Shown here piece by piece: positions 1 to 7,203 of a stretch of DNA of 64,000 bases. The position numbers were made by a program, and so were the translations under genes. This DNA is from JAYWXI01 sp036016955 (GTDB lineage Bacteria > Bacteroidota > Bacteroidia > Flavobacteriales > Weeksellaceae), in assembly GCF_036016955.1 (NCBI RefSeq), contig NZ_JAYWXI010000011.1, forward strand, positions 1 through 64,000, read 5' to 3'. Positions within the stretch are counted from its first letter, which is position 1. Every line of letters begins with the position of its first letter. Below the pieces are notes generated by a model. That model worked only from the letters and a program-made list of their open reading frames with translations, did no database searches and had not been told where the DNA came from.

Positions 1-42
1 TTTTACTCGAAAGCAAATGTGAGAAAAATTTTCATTTAACCC

Positions 43-70
43 AAGGGAAGTTTCGACTTCCCTTTTTTAT
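43..70. terminator. Rho-independent terminator hairpin
   Basis: Perfect 8-bp inverted repeat (arms 43-50 and 57-64) with a 6-nt loop, followed by a T run on the plus strand. It lies just past the 3' end of the minus-strand CPBP gene. It probably ends a plus-strand gene that lies left of the window, and may also serve the CPBP gene. Confidence 0.7.
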
Positions 71-79
71 TTGCTCTCT

Positions 80-796
80 CTAAAAAGTTACCTTTGTGAG
101 TTGAATGTGCCATTTAATAATTAAAGGAATCGAAATTAATGTGTTGTGAAAAATATGAATAAAAACAGCATACGAAAATCCAAATCTTAACCGGGTATAA
201 GCGAAATAATAGCCATTAATGAGCATTAAAAACATTAATAAATAAGGCGCCACGGATTTTATATTAAAGTTATAATTTCCGTAATGCACCAAACAGAAAG
301 CTATTGTCAGGAGGTGAAAATAAATTAAAAAATGCTTTTGGAGAATAGCGCTTATACGATCGTACTTTAAATAAATCAGCCCCCAGCTAACAAACAAGAT
401 TAAAAAACAAATACTATATTTCAATAAGCCATTTATATCGGGATGCTGTTTTTTAGTAACAAAAAACAAAAACAAGTACAAAAAAAAAGTAGAAACATAG
501 CTATTGACCTTGCTCATTTTTAAAGGTAATCTAAAAACCAATTCTTCGACAATAGGTCCTATTAAACAGATAAATCCCAATTTAAAATACATAGGGATTT
601 CTTCGTTGCCTTTTCCTTTTAATGAAGGCGATTTATCGGATTCCATGAGGCCAAAGTAAGCCAACAAGGTTACGAGAATTAAATAAAGAAAAAGTATTTT
701 AAAATAGTTTATCAATACGGTTTTGGTATTAAGAACGAAGCCGTACCTCTCGTTTGACCATTTACCTTTAAATAAAAATTGAATTACCTCATTCAT
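80..796 (-). CDS. CPBP-family intramembrane metalloprotease
   Basis: A 238-residue, strongly hydrophobic protein with about six to seven predicted membrane segments. It carries the CPBP (CAAX protease/bacteriocin-processing, Abi) family signature: EELVFR at residues 84-89 (the EExxxR motif), a second His at 171 in a hydrophobic segment, and a C-terminal HIFHN motif (214-218) corresponding to the HxxxN/D motif. These Glu and His residues form the predicted metal site within the membrane. Known members act on prenylated proteins, process bacteriocins or give self-immunity; the substrate here cannot be told. The gene is AT-rich and stands alone, facing away from its right-hand neighbour. Family assignment is firm, function is not. 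Confidence 0.8.
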   Translation of the reverse strand: MNEVIQFLFKGKWSNERYGFVLNTKTVLINYFKILFLYLILVTLLAYFGLMESDKSPSLKGKGNEEIPMYFKLGFICLIGPIVEELVFRLPLKMSKVNSYVSTFFLYLFLFFVTKKQHPDINGLLKYSICFLILFVSWGLIYLKYDRISAILQKHFLIYFHLLTIAFCLVHYGNYNFNIKSVAPYLLMFLMLINGYYFAYTRLRFGFSYAVFIHIFHNTLISIPLIIKWHIQLTKVTF

Positions 797-997
797 ATTT
801 TTTTAAAAATGCCCTTCAAAACTTTTAAAAGCAATAAGGGAAAGGAGATTGATTAATTCTAAATGCTTCTTTTAACAGTTTGTTTCTCTGCCTGCATAGA
901 TAAAACTATTTTTTTAATCTAAAACTATTTTTAAATGAAAAGGATTTTCTTTTAGTGAAATTGTTTAGGTTTATTAATGGGGGTGAAGCCAATAAGC

Positions 998-1318
998 ATG
1001 AAAAAAAACGATAAAAAAATTGAATAATGTTGCCGCCGTAAAGGGGAGGACCATAGTAATATGGCAGGTGAATTCCAAATAACGCCCGCCGTCTATCGAA
1101 AAATAGAAACAGGGGCTATTAAACTATTCTTAGAAAGATGCTTTAAGATTGCTGGAGTCATGGAAGCGTATTATACCGATCTTTTAGAATTAGCGAAAGA
1201 GGCATTAAGTCGGAATACCCCCAATGACGAAAATGGATTCAGACAAAAAATGGATAATTTATACCAAGAAAATAAAAACGTTCATAAAGCGCTTCCGAAA
1301 TCTAAAATACTCCGTTAG
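998..1318 (+). pseudogene. XRE-family HTH regulator, broken
   Basis: The open frame from the ATG at 1061 encodes 85 residues that begin in mid-domain. MAGEFQIT, AVYRKIETG and LERCFKIAGVMEAYYTDLL match helix 2 to helix 5 of an XRE/Cro-type helix-turn-helix as found in small Bacteroidota regulators (compare the usual pattern of Gly-Ile-Ser, Ser-Lys-Ile-Glu-Gly and Leu-x-x-Ile-Ala). Upstream, an ATG at 998 starts a plausible N-terminus (MKKNDKKIE) that stops at 1025-1027. A neighbouring frame continues as N-N-V-A-A-V-K-G, which resembles the missing helix 1. The simplest reading is a frameshift plus a small deletion inside helix 1. A short functional protein from 1061 cannot be excluded but would lack helix 1. 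Confidence 0.6.
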
Positions 1319-1376
1319 AAGGCTTAAAGAATAGGTTTAGTATGGCATCAATAGCCTTAAAATAGAACGCTATATC

Positions 1377-1649
1377 GGGGAAATGAGCTTTGACATTGGG
1401 GAAGTAAATTTTGACAATGGGGAAATAAATTTCCATATTGGGGAAGCGAATTTTGACATCGAGGGAATAAATTTTCACATTGGGGAAGTAAATTTTGACA
1501 ATGGGGAAGTAAATTTTGACAATGGGGAAATAAATTTCCAAATTGGGGGAGCAAATTTTGATATTGGGGAAATGAGTTTTGATATTGGGGGAATAAATTT
1601 CTACATTGGGGAAGAAAATTTTGACATTGGGAAATGGAATTTTGCGACG
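1377..1649. repeat. 21-bp tandem repeat array, 12 units plus a partial one
   Basis: Twelve consecutive 21-bp units (1377-1628) plus a degenerate thirteenth (1629-1649), each close to GGGGAAnnAAATTTTGACATT. No unit has an indel, so the period is an exact multiple of three and several frames stay open on both strands. The plus-strand reading gives a heptapeptide G-E-x-N-F-D-I, the minus-strand readings F-P-N-V-K-I-Y or L-P-Q-C-E-N-L. These frames lack a convincing start, signal or domain, so I regard them as a by-product of the repeat. The flanks (1319-1376 and 1650-1807) hold no recognisable gene. The array sits between the broken XRE gene and a convergent lipoprotein gene. Confidence 0.9.
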
Positions 1650-1807
1650 GTAAAATTTCAAAAATGACCGCTATCCGAATGCTGAACCTTCAAAAATAGA
1701 ACCTATTTGATGCGTTTCGTCGCCTCTTCGCCGTCGCCTGATTCCTTGATGTCATTCAACCTAAAAAAGAAATTTGGAAGGGGCGTCCCCATCGAAAAAA
1801 AAGCATC

Positions 1808-2521
1808 TCAGTCCAGACGCTGAACGCTGTTCTTCCGCCACATTTTTAAAGCAAAGTCTTTGATTTCTTTTGAGGCTTTTGATAAGTTTTCGTCGAATTG
1901 ATACTCGCCTTCCTCAAGTTGGTCTTCGCCCGCCATTAGAGTAGCGTGTCCTCTTAAAGCATATTTCTGTTTGCCTTCGTACATGATAATTTTCATCACA
2001 TCTGGACTGATGTCCGAAGTACACAACATGGAATACATCATCCAAATTTCGGCGATACCATTATGGTTTAAATCCGTGATTTTAAAAGTATCTTTAACGA
2101 AATTCATAGATAAATCAAACTCGCAATTCAAAATAAAATCTTGCACTTTCCAGTTTAATTTATATTTATTTTCGTTTTTATCGTAAAGATAATCGTACAC
2201 GAAAATTTTTGCCTCTTTTTCATAGTCTGCGTTGACCACCTTTTTGCTGGGAACAATACCCGTTTCTGTTAACAGGATTATATGCTCTCCCTGTAAATCC
2301 TCTACTCTAACAACCTCTTTTACCTTTCCCTCAAAAGAAAGCCCCTGAGGAATCGCTTTATCTGAAAGTTTTTCGTACGAAATTTCAAAGGTTTCCTTCT
2401 TTTCTAATTTTTCCGATGCACCTTCTGTTGGTATTTGCTTTTCTTCTATTTTACTCTCGGTTGTATGACACGATAACAATACAAATAATACAAGAGCGAT
2501 TAGCAGTTTAAAATCATTCAT
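1808..2521 (-). CDS. Lipoprotein, probable M949_RS01915-type surface polysaccharide-associated family
   Basis: A 237-residue protein with a lipoprotein signal: hydrophobic stretch LLIALVLFVLLSC with the lipobox Cys at about residue 18, so it should be lipidated and exported. The middle contains DLNHNGIAEIW, an EF-hand-like D-x-N-x-N-G loop, followed by a Cys-Thr-Ser-Asp-Ile-Ser-Pro stretch, and the C-terminus is rich in Lys. From memory this pattern (DLN.NG.AEIWMMY, then C-T-S-D-x-S-P, then an MxxIMYEG segment) fits the family named after Riemerella anatipestifer M949_RS01915, annotated as a surface polysaccharide biosynthesis protein; that naming rests on mutant phenotype in the relatives rather than on biochemistry. 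First of five consecutive exported-protein genes on this strand. Confidence 0.55.
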   Translation of the reverse strand: MNDFKLLIALVLFVLLSCHTTESKIEEKQIPTEGASEKLEKKETFEISYEKLSDKAIPQGLSFEGKVKEVVRVEDLQGEHIILLTETGIVPSKKVVNADYEKEAKIFVYDYLYDKNENKYKLNWKVQDFILNCEFDLSMNFVKDTFKITDLNHNGIAEIWMMYSMLCTSDISPDVMKIIMYEGKQKYALRGHATLMAGEDQLEEGEYQFDENLSKASKEIKDFALKMWRKNSVQRLD

Positions 2522-2547
2522 TTCACCTCCAATTTATTGTGTTGATT

Positions 2548-3180
2548 TTATGCGGAACAAACCTCAAATCGGTCAATAGCCGTTAGATACCATATGTTAT
2601 TGAAATAACCAATGTAGAAAATAAACTCCTTTTGGTTTTGCCCAATCACAATGACTTTATGACTGTTTCTCTCTATGGTTTCCAGTTTTTTAACCTCACT
2701 ATCGGGCCAGAGGTTCTCATCAAAGTTAGCATTTTCAAACTTTGCAATTTCAGAAAATAAAGATTCTTTTTGATTAAGGTCGATATAAATTCCCGCAGGT
2801 TTATTCCAGCTTTCGGTTTCACAGCTAAATATCGGTAGTTTTTCTTGGGTAATTTTATAGTCAGTTATGATATTAGGGTCAAAAGGCAAATAGCTGGGAA
2901 CGGGTTTAGCAAAAGAAATCTTTTTAAAATTAGCAATATTATCCTGAGCTCCCATACGAAACAGAAAGGTTATCCCAAACTTCTTATGAATAAGTTTATT
3001 TAAAGTCTTTTCATCTTTATTCTGATAAGCTTTAATAATATTGATGATAACCGTTTGCATTTCCTTCTCCTTTTCGGAAAATCTAATTTCTTTAACCAAA
3101 GTAGGTTTACCTTCGTTAACTAACTTAGAATTCTGACAAGAAATAAAACACACTACAAAAAATAACAAAAATTTTTTCAT
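2548..3180 (-). CDS. Hypothetical lipoprotein
   Basis: The start chosen is the ATG at 3180, because the protein then begins MKKFLLFFVVCFISC, a classic lipoprotein signal with the lipobox Cys at 15; the eight upstream codons would put a poor extension before it. The mature protein of about 195 residues has a helical N-terminal part (an IIKAYQNKDEKTLNKLIHKKFG segment beginning near residue 45) that resembles NTF2-like or DUF4440-like starts, and a C-terminal FYIGYFNNIWYLTAIDRFE strand pair ending in C-S-A. I do not recognise a named family. Gap of 26 bp to the next lipoprotein gene downstream suggests cotranscription. Confidence 0.7.
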   Translation of the reverse strand: MKKFLLFFVVCFISCQNSKLVNEGKPTLVKEIRFSEKEKEMQTVIINIIKAYQNKDEKTLNKLIHKKFGITFLFRMGAQDNIANFKKISFAKPVPSYLPFDPNIITDYKITQEKLPIFSCETESWNKPAGIYIDLNQKESLFSEIAKFENANFDENLWPDSEVKKLETIERNSHKVIVIGQNQKEFIFYIGYFNNIWYLTAIDRFEVCSA

Positions 3181-3254
3181 CGAATTTCTAATATAAAAAA
3201 ACACAAAAGAGCCTAAACGTTACATTTTTTTGACTATTTTTCAAACATATCTTT

Positions 3255-3818
3255 TTAATTTTTCAGTATTTCTTCAAGCTTTTCATAATCTCCATTTTGA
3301 CCAAAATTCTCAGTATTCGCTTTAGTTCCTATAATTTGACTTTTAAAACATTCAAAACATATTTTGGCAATTCCCACAGTTTTATTTTGTTTTCTGAAAA
3401 TTAATATATCTCGATAAACAGCAGGACATGCATAATCTAAATTTTGACTTACTGTTTTTTCAACAAAAATTTTATTTATTTCTTCAAATTTAGACTGACT
3501 AATTTCAGATTTTTTATAGCCAATTTTTTCCAAACTTTTGAAAAACTCAGTGTCATTTAAATCTTTAGGTTTATCACCTAAAACAATTTCAGATTTTAGA
3601 TTATTAAGTTTTGAAATTTCTCTATTACTCGTTAATTCATAAATGCTGTCTATTTCGTTTTTGTAGTGGTCTATTTTGTCATATTCAAAAAAAATTCTTC
3701 CGTGTTTTGGAACAGAATCATTTTCAGCAGATTTTATATCAACTCTTTTATTTTCCTCAACTTTTTTACAGGAAATAAAAAGTAACAATAAAATGGATAG
3801 TATAATTTTTCCTTTCAT
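3255..3818 (-). CDS. Hypothetical lipoprotein with Cys-rich C-terminal segment
   Basis: A 187-residue protein starting MKGKIILSILLLLFISCKK, a lipoprotein signal with Cys at 17. The mature region is Lys/Glu-rich and predicted helical, followed by a segment with three cysteines (ACPAVYRDILIFRKQNK then AKICFECF) that looks like a small beta-hairpin fold. The C-terminus FGQNGDYEKLEEILKN gives a final helix. No named family recognised. Its base composition is markedly AT-rich, like its neighbours. It lies 74 bp upstream of the preceding lipoprotein gene on the same strand. Confidence 0.7.
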   Translation of the reverse strand: MKGKIILSILLLLFISCKKVEENKRVDIKSAENDSVPKHGRIFFEYDKIDHYKNEIDSIYELTSNREISKLNNLKSEIVLGDKPKDLNDTEFFKSLEKIGYKKSEISQSKFEEINKIFVEKTVSQNLDYACPAVYRDILIFRKQNKTVGIAKICFECFKSQIIGTKANTENFGQNGDYEKLEEILKN

Positions 3819-3884
3819 GTTGGTTATTTAACAAAATATCACATAATTTTTGTAAAGGCTATACATGTTATTGGCAAATATTTA

Positions 3885-4592
3885 TTATTCTCTGCTATAA
3901 ATATTTGTCAATAAAAAACCATAATTACTATCCATTAGAGTTACATTTCCTCCAGAGAAACCAATTCCAATTCCTCCAGATGGTGTAGATATTGAAGAAG
4001 CACCGAATCCCGAAAAGCTTATAAACATTGAGTCTCCGTTTTCATTCGGTTTAACTTTTACAGATGTGCCAAATGCTTTTCCTTTTGTAACTTTCATAGG
4101 TTTATCAAATTCCATTACCGTGTAATGAAAAGATTTGATTTTTCTTGGTTCATCATTTAAAGAATATTCCTCTATAATTTCTTTACCTAAATTATCTTTA
4201 CCAAAGAAAAAAAAATTATTTTTTGGAAGATTATCTTGATTTATCTTTTTTATCTCATCTCCAATAACATAAACATCAATAACTAACTGGTTTATTCCAT
4301 CTTTATTTTTAAAATCAACAAATTTGAATGAATTAGCACCTCTCTTTTGTGCTTGGTCTTTCAACAAATAGATTACCATGTCAATATAGCTGAATTTGTT
4401 CGTTGCTTTAAGTCTTCCAATATATTTAGCCTTTGTAATATCAGTTTCTTTTGCCAAGTAAAAAAAATCTTTCTTTTCTCTTTTAGGGAGAGAATCATTT
4501 TTTATAACATGTTCAATTTTTATTTTTTGAGAAAAACAAAGATTTATTATAAAACTCATTAATATTAAAATTGTTATTTTTTTCATTTTCAT
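3885..4592 (-). CDS. Hypothetical secreted protein
   Basis: A 235-residue protein with an N-terminal signal peptide (MKMKKITILILMSFIINLCFSQ, likely cleaved after the Ser before Gln22; initiation at the second Met is equally possible). There is no lipobox. Residues around 70-110 contain MVIYLLKDQAQKRGANSFKF, reminiscent of the A-x-x-x-G-A-N-A/S signature found in many small envelope proteins that detect or bind at the periplasm. The C-terminal region is rich in Gly and Ser (FSGFGASSISTPSGGIGIGF), compatible with a beta-structure. No family recognised. Confidence 0.65.
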   Translation of the reverse strand: MKMKKITILILMSFIINLCFSQKIKIEHVIKNDSLPKREKKDFFYLAKETDITKAKYIGRLKATNKFSYIDMVIYLLKDQAQKRGANSFKFVDFKNKDGINQLVIDVYVIGDEIKKINQDNLPKNNFFFFGKDNLGKEIIEEYSLNDEPRKIKSFHYTVMEFDKPMKVTKGKAFGTSVKVKPNENGDSMFISFSGFGASSISTPSGGIGIGFSGGNVTLMDSNYGFLLTNIYSRE

Positions 4593-4853
4593 AATTGTTT
4601 TTGATATTATTTTACTACACCTGACACTAACGAGAAAAGTATTTGCTATATTGCTAAGTTAAATAAATTAGTGAAAGAGAAAAGCATTATATGATGAAAA
4701 TATTACAAAATCTTTATTATACATCGGACAAAAACAGGGCTAATATTATTTTTTTCATAAGAATTAAATTTATATAAAAACTTTTACTATTGCTATTCTC
4801 ATGTAAAATAACCGTTATTCAGAATGACCTTTTTAATTTACCATTTGTCACTT

Positions 4854-5312
4854 CTACATTATTCTCATGTTAAATTTTAAAGGAATATTGATATTCAGTT
4901 GTGTTCTAAATCCTTCTGTTCTATAGTGGATGGAATTATCAAACCTAAAGCCATACCCCACACCAAGCTCTAAAAAGAAATAGCTAAATCCAACTTGTGG
5001 AGCAACTGTTTTTGGAGAAACATTAAACCTTACAAAAGTGAATGGTAAATCATTTTTCTTGAATTCAAAATATTTCGTTGCATTAATCTCGGGTATGACT
5101 AAAAGTTTACCATCAGCAGCACCTACTAATGCATTTCCACCTAATACTATAAATTCTTTGTCCAATGCAAACTTTACTCCAACATCAGCAAAACTTCTAT
5201 TAAAATAGGTATAACCTCCCTCAATAGCTATGTTTTCTTTTATATCTTGGGCATTTACTAATAGTGGTGCTACACCAAGAACAAGCATATAAAGTATTTT
5301 AGAAAAATTCAT
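4854..5312 (-). CDS. Small outer-membrane beta-barrel-like protein
   Basis: A 152-residue protein with a signal peptide (MNFSKILYMLVLGVAPLLVNA, cleavage before Gln22). The mature part is made of short alternating strands (NIAIEGGYTYFNRSFADVGVKFAL, FFLELGVGYGFRFDNSIHYRT) and ends with a hydrophobic strand, NIPLKFNMRIM. This is the pattern of a small eight-stranded outer-membrane barrel, although the terminal residue is Met rather than the usual aromatic. It is the first gene of the run of five minus-strand exported proteins, 261 bp from the next; that gap holds nothing I recognise. Confidence 0.6.
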   Translation of the reverse strand: MNFSKILYMLVLGVAPLLVNAQDIKENIAIEGGYTYFNRSFADVGVKFALDKEFIVLGGNALVGAADGKLLVIPEINATKYFEFKKNDLPFTFVRFNVSPKTVAPQVGFSYFFLELGVGYGFRFDNSIHYRTEGFRTQLNINIPLKFNMRIM

Positions 5313-5491
5313 TTATTTTAATTTTATTAAAAGTTATAATCTTCATCTTTTTTAGCTTTCTTAAAAAAACAACATATCAAATTTCTATGCTGCTAATTTA
5401 AAATAAACTCATAAGAATGAATAGTAAAAATTATATCTATTAAAAAAATGCCAAAAGATAGAAAAACTTTTGGCAGCACTTCCTTTATAAA

Positions 5492-5577
5492 TTATTGATT
5501 GTTCTGTGATTCAAAATTAATCATCCGGTTAATACCAAATTTATCTGTAAACATATCCAAATAAAGGGTGGCCGTTA
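5492..5577 (-). pseudogene. 3' stub of a VOC-family (PhnB-like) gene
   Basis: The last ~25 codons of this minus-strand frame read L-D-M-F-T-D-K-F-G-I-N-R-M-I-N-F-E-S, which fits the conserved C-terminus of PhnB-like vicinal oxygen chelate proteins (pattern G-x-x-x-D-K-F/Y-G-x-x-W-M-x-N). The conserved Trp is Arg here. Upstream of about 5577 the similarity ends abruptly and no metal-ligand or N-terminal half of a VOC fold can be found in any frame. So only the tail remains and the gene cannot be functional. Confidence 0.55.
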
Positions 5578-5914
5578 TGAGGTTCAAGTTAAAAATCTCG
5601 GCGGATAAGCGGCTTCCTCCGATTGAACGAGAGGAGGTTTCGGATGCTGACGGTGTAGCTTTTTCGATTTGTCCTCCTATATACAAGCGGATACGGAACA
5701 GATTTATTATTTTGAGGCTTTTAGGAAAGAGGGAAATAAATGGACTTGGGTTAGTGTGAGGCCGTCTAGGGTTCACGATAAAGAAAAATAGTGTAAAAAC
5801 AACCTCAATTATTATTAAATAACAGAAACGTTGTAAAATTTTGATATGAAAAAAAATATTCTTAGTGTTGATTGGTTTGGTGAATAGCTGTTTTTTATTT
5901 TTCGTTAAAAAGTC
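5578..5914. other. Intergenic segment of unknown origin replacing the VOC gene body
   Basis: No gene is supported here. The first 190 bases (about 5568-5759) are visibly more GC-rich than both flanks and keep a 63-codon frame open on the plus strand (it includes ISADKRLPPIEREEVSDADG) and another on the minus strand, without a start signal or recognisable domain. The remainder (5760-5914) is AT-rich. It abuts the VOC stub, so it marks either an insertion or a deletion junction. Confidence 0.4.
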
Positions 5915-5922
5915 TAATTTTG
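5915..5922 (+). promoter_or_regulatory. Bacteroidota -7 promoter element (TAATTTTG)
   Basis: TAATTTTG matches the TAnnTTTG consensus of the Bacteroidota housekeeping sigma factor. It lies 16 nt upstream of the ATG of the MBL-fold hydrolase. A -33 element is not clear. Confidence 0.6.
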
Positions 5923-5938
5923 CGATAAACGAGACGTT

Positions 5939-6580
5939 ATGCTGGCTATAGAATCTTTTACGTTTAATCCTTTTTCGGAGAATACTTATGTTTTGTATAA
6001 CGAGCAAAAAACTGCGGCGGTGGTGGATCCGGGAAATTTGCAACCTCATGAAACGCAGGCTTTGGAGGCTTTTGTTACCCGCAAGGGGCTGGCAGTTCGT
6101 CATCTGCTTTTAACGCATGCTCATATTGATCATGTGTTTGGGCTTCAGTGGTGTCATGACCGTTTTGGTATTGGCGTGCGGCTGCATCCTGACGAGAAGG
6201 AGATTTTGGATCGTAATCCTATGACGGCGGGGCAGTATGGTTTCTTTTTTCCTCCTTTTTCGGGGGAGGTTTCTTTTTTATCCGAAGGAGAGGTGATTCG
6301 TTTGGATGAGGATGAACTGGTGGTGCATCATGTGCCGGGGCATTCACCAGGACACGTGGCGTTTCATTGTGTTCGTCAGGGTTTTGTGGTGTCGGGAGAT
6401 GTTTTGTTTCGGGGGAGTATTGGGCGTACGGATCTTTATAAGGGGAATGCGGACGTTTTACTTGAGAGTATTCGGACGAAATTATTTGTATTGCCGGAGG
6501 CTACCGAGGTTTTTCCGGGGCATGGAACGTCGACTACGGTGGGGGAGGAAAAACGGTTTAACCCGTTTTTTGTTTCATAG
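5939..6580 (+). CDS. MBL-fold metallo-hydrolase, glyoxalase II-like
   Basis: A 213-residue cytoplasmic protein of the metallo-beta-lactamase fold. It has the zinc signature THAHIDH at residues 59-65, a PGHSPGH motif at 133-139, the bridging Asp in SGDVLF (152-157) and the last metal His in PGHGTST (193-199). This order and length match the YcbL/GloB-like hydrolases, which cleave thioesters such as S-D-lactoylglutathione; glutathione specificity is doubtful because the C-terminal substrate-binding domain of GloB is absent. It is the first gene after the AT-rich left end, has its own -7 element, and ends at a bidirectional terminator shared with the convergent thioredoxin-fold gene. Confidence 0.85.
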   Translation: MLAIESFTFNPFSENTYVLYNEQKTAAVVDPGNLQPHETQALEAFVTRKGLAVRHLLLTHAHIDHVFGLQWCHDRFGIGVRLHPDEKEILDRNPMTAGQYGFFFPPFSGEVSFLSEGEVIRLDEDELVVHHVPGHSPGHVAFHCVRQGFVVSGDVLFRGSIGRTDLYKGNADVLLESIRTKLFVLPEATEVFPGHGTSTTVGEEKRFNPFFVS

Positions 6581-6581
6581 A

Positions 6582-6607
6582 AAAAGCTGCCTTTTGGGGC
6601 AGCTTTT
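6582..6607. terminator. Bidirectional terminator
   Basis: Perfect 10-bp inverted repeat (arms 6582-6591 and 6598-6607, 6-nt loop) flanked by A and T tracts. It sits between two convergent genes and can stop transcription from both sides. Confidence 0.8.
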
Positions 6608-6610
6608 CGT

Positions 6611-7171
6611 TTAGTTTTTCCATTTGATGTTACAGCCTAAACTTGGGCGTTGAATTTCTTCCTGGGGTTCTCCTGCGAGGAGGTTTTCAAAGGCGATGAT
6701 GAGATCTTCCCCTGTGATTTCTTTGGCGTTTCCGGGGCGGGAGTCGTCCATTTGGCCTCGGTAGATGAGATCCAGTTTGCTATCGAAGAAATAGAAATCG
6801 GGAGTGCAAGCGGCGTCGTAGGCTTTGGCAACCGATTGGCTTTCGTCGAAGAGGTAAGGGAAGTCGAAGCGTTTTTCGATTTGGAATTCGATCATTTTTT
6901 CGGGGGCATCGTCGGGGTATTTTTCCACGTCATTGGCATTGATGGCGATGAACTCGATTCCTTTTTCGTTATAATCTTCGTAGAGTTCGGTGAGTTTGTC
7001 GATGATGTGGAGGACGAACGGGCAGTGGTTGCACATGAATACGACCAAAGTTCCTTTTTCGCCTTTTAAATCTTCCAGCGATTGTATTTCGTTGCTTTTG
7101 GAAGGGTTAGGAAGTTCGAAATAAGGGGCTCTGGTGCCTAGGGCTAACATATTGGAAGGCGTATTGGCCAT
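6611..7171 (-). CDS. AhpC/TSA-type thioredoxin-fold protein
   Basis: A 186-residue cytoplasmic protein of the peroxiredoxin/TlpA-like thioredoxin superfamily. The active-site motif is C-N-H-C-P (Cys47, Cys50), followed by a helix, and the cis-Pro region A-C-T-P-D-F-Y-F-F is present near residue 131. No signal peptide, so unlike TlpA it acts in the cytoplasm. This CNHCP subgroup is widespread in Bacteroidota and annotated only as thioredoxin family protein. It is the last gene of a minus-strand run that starts with aroC; the gap to miaA is 32 bp. Confidence 0.85.
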   Translation of the reverse strand: MANTPSNMLALGTRAPYFELPNPSKSNEIQSLEDLKGEKGTLVVFMCNHCPFVLHIIDKLTELYEDYNEKGIEFIAINANDVEKYPDDAPEKMIEFQIEKRFDFPYLFDESQSVAKAYDAACTPDFYFFDSKLDLIYRGQMDDSRPGNAKEITGEDLIIAFENLLAGEPQEEIQRPSLGCNIKWKN

Positions 7172-7203
7172 AATAATTGTTTTTTTAGGGTTAAACTTTA
7201 TTT

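Noticed and set aside
1377..1649. CRISPR array
   Set aside because: Units are directly adjacent with no unique spacers and no cas genes are near.
1302..1661. Repeat-encoded proteins on both strands (119, 65 and 94 codons)
   Set aside because: They exist only because a 21-bp period keeps all frames open. No start signal, signal peptide or domain supports any of them.
5492..6103. 203-codon minus-strand frame as a single gene
   Set aside because: It joins the VOC stub to an antisense reading of the MBL hydrolase; only the last 25 codons have family similarity.
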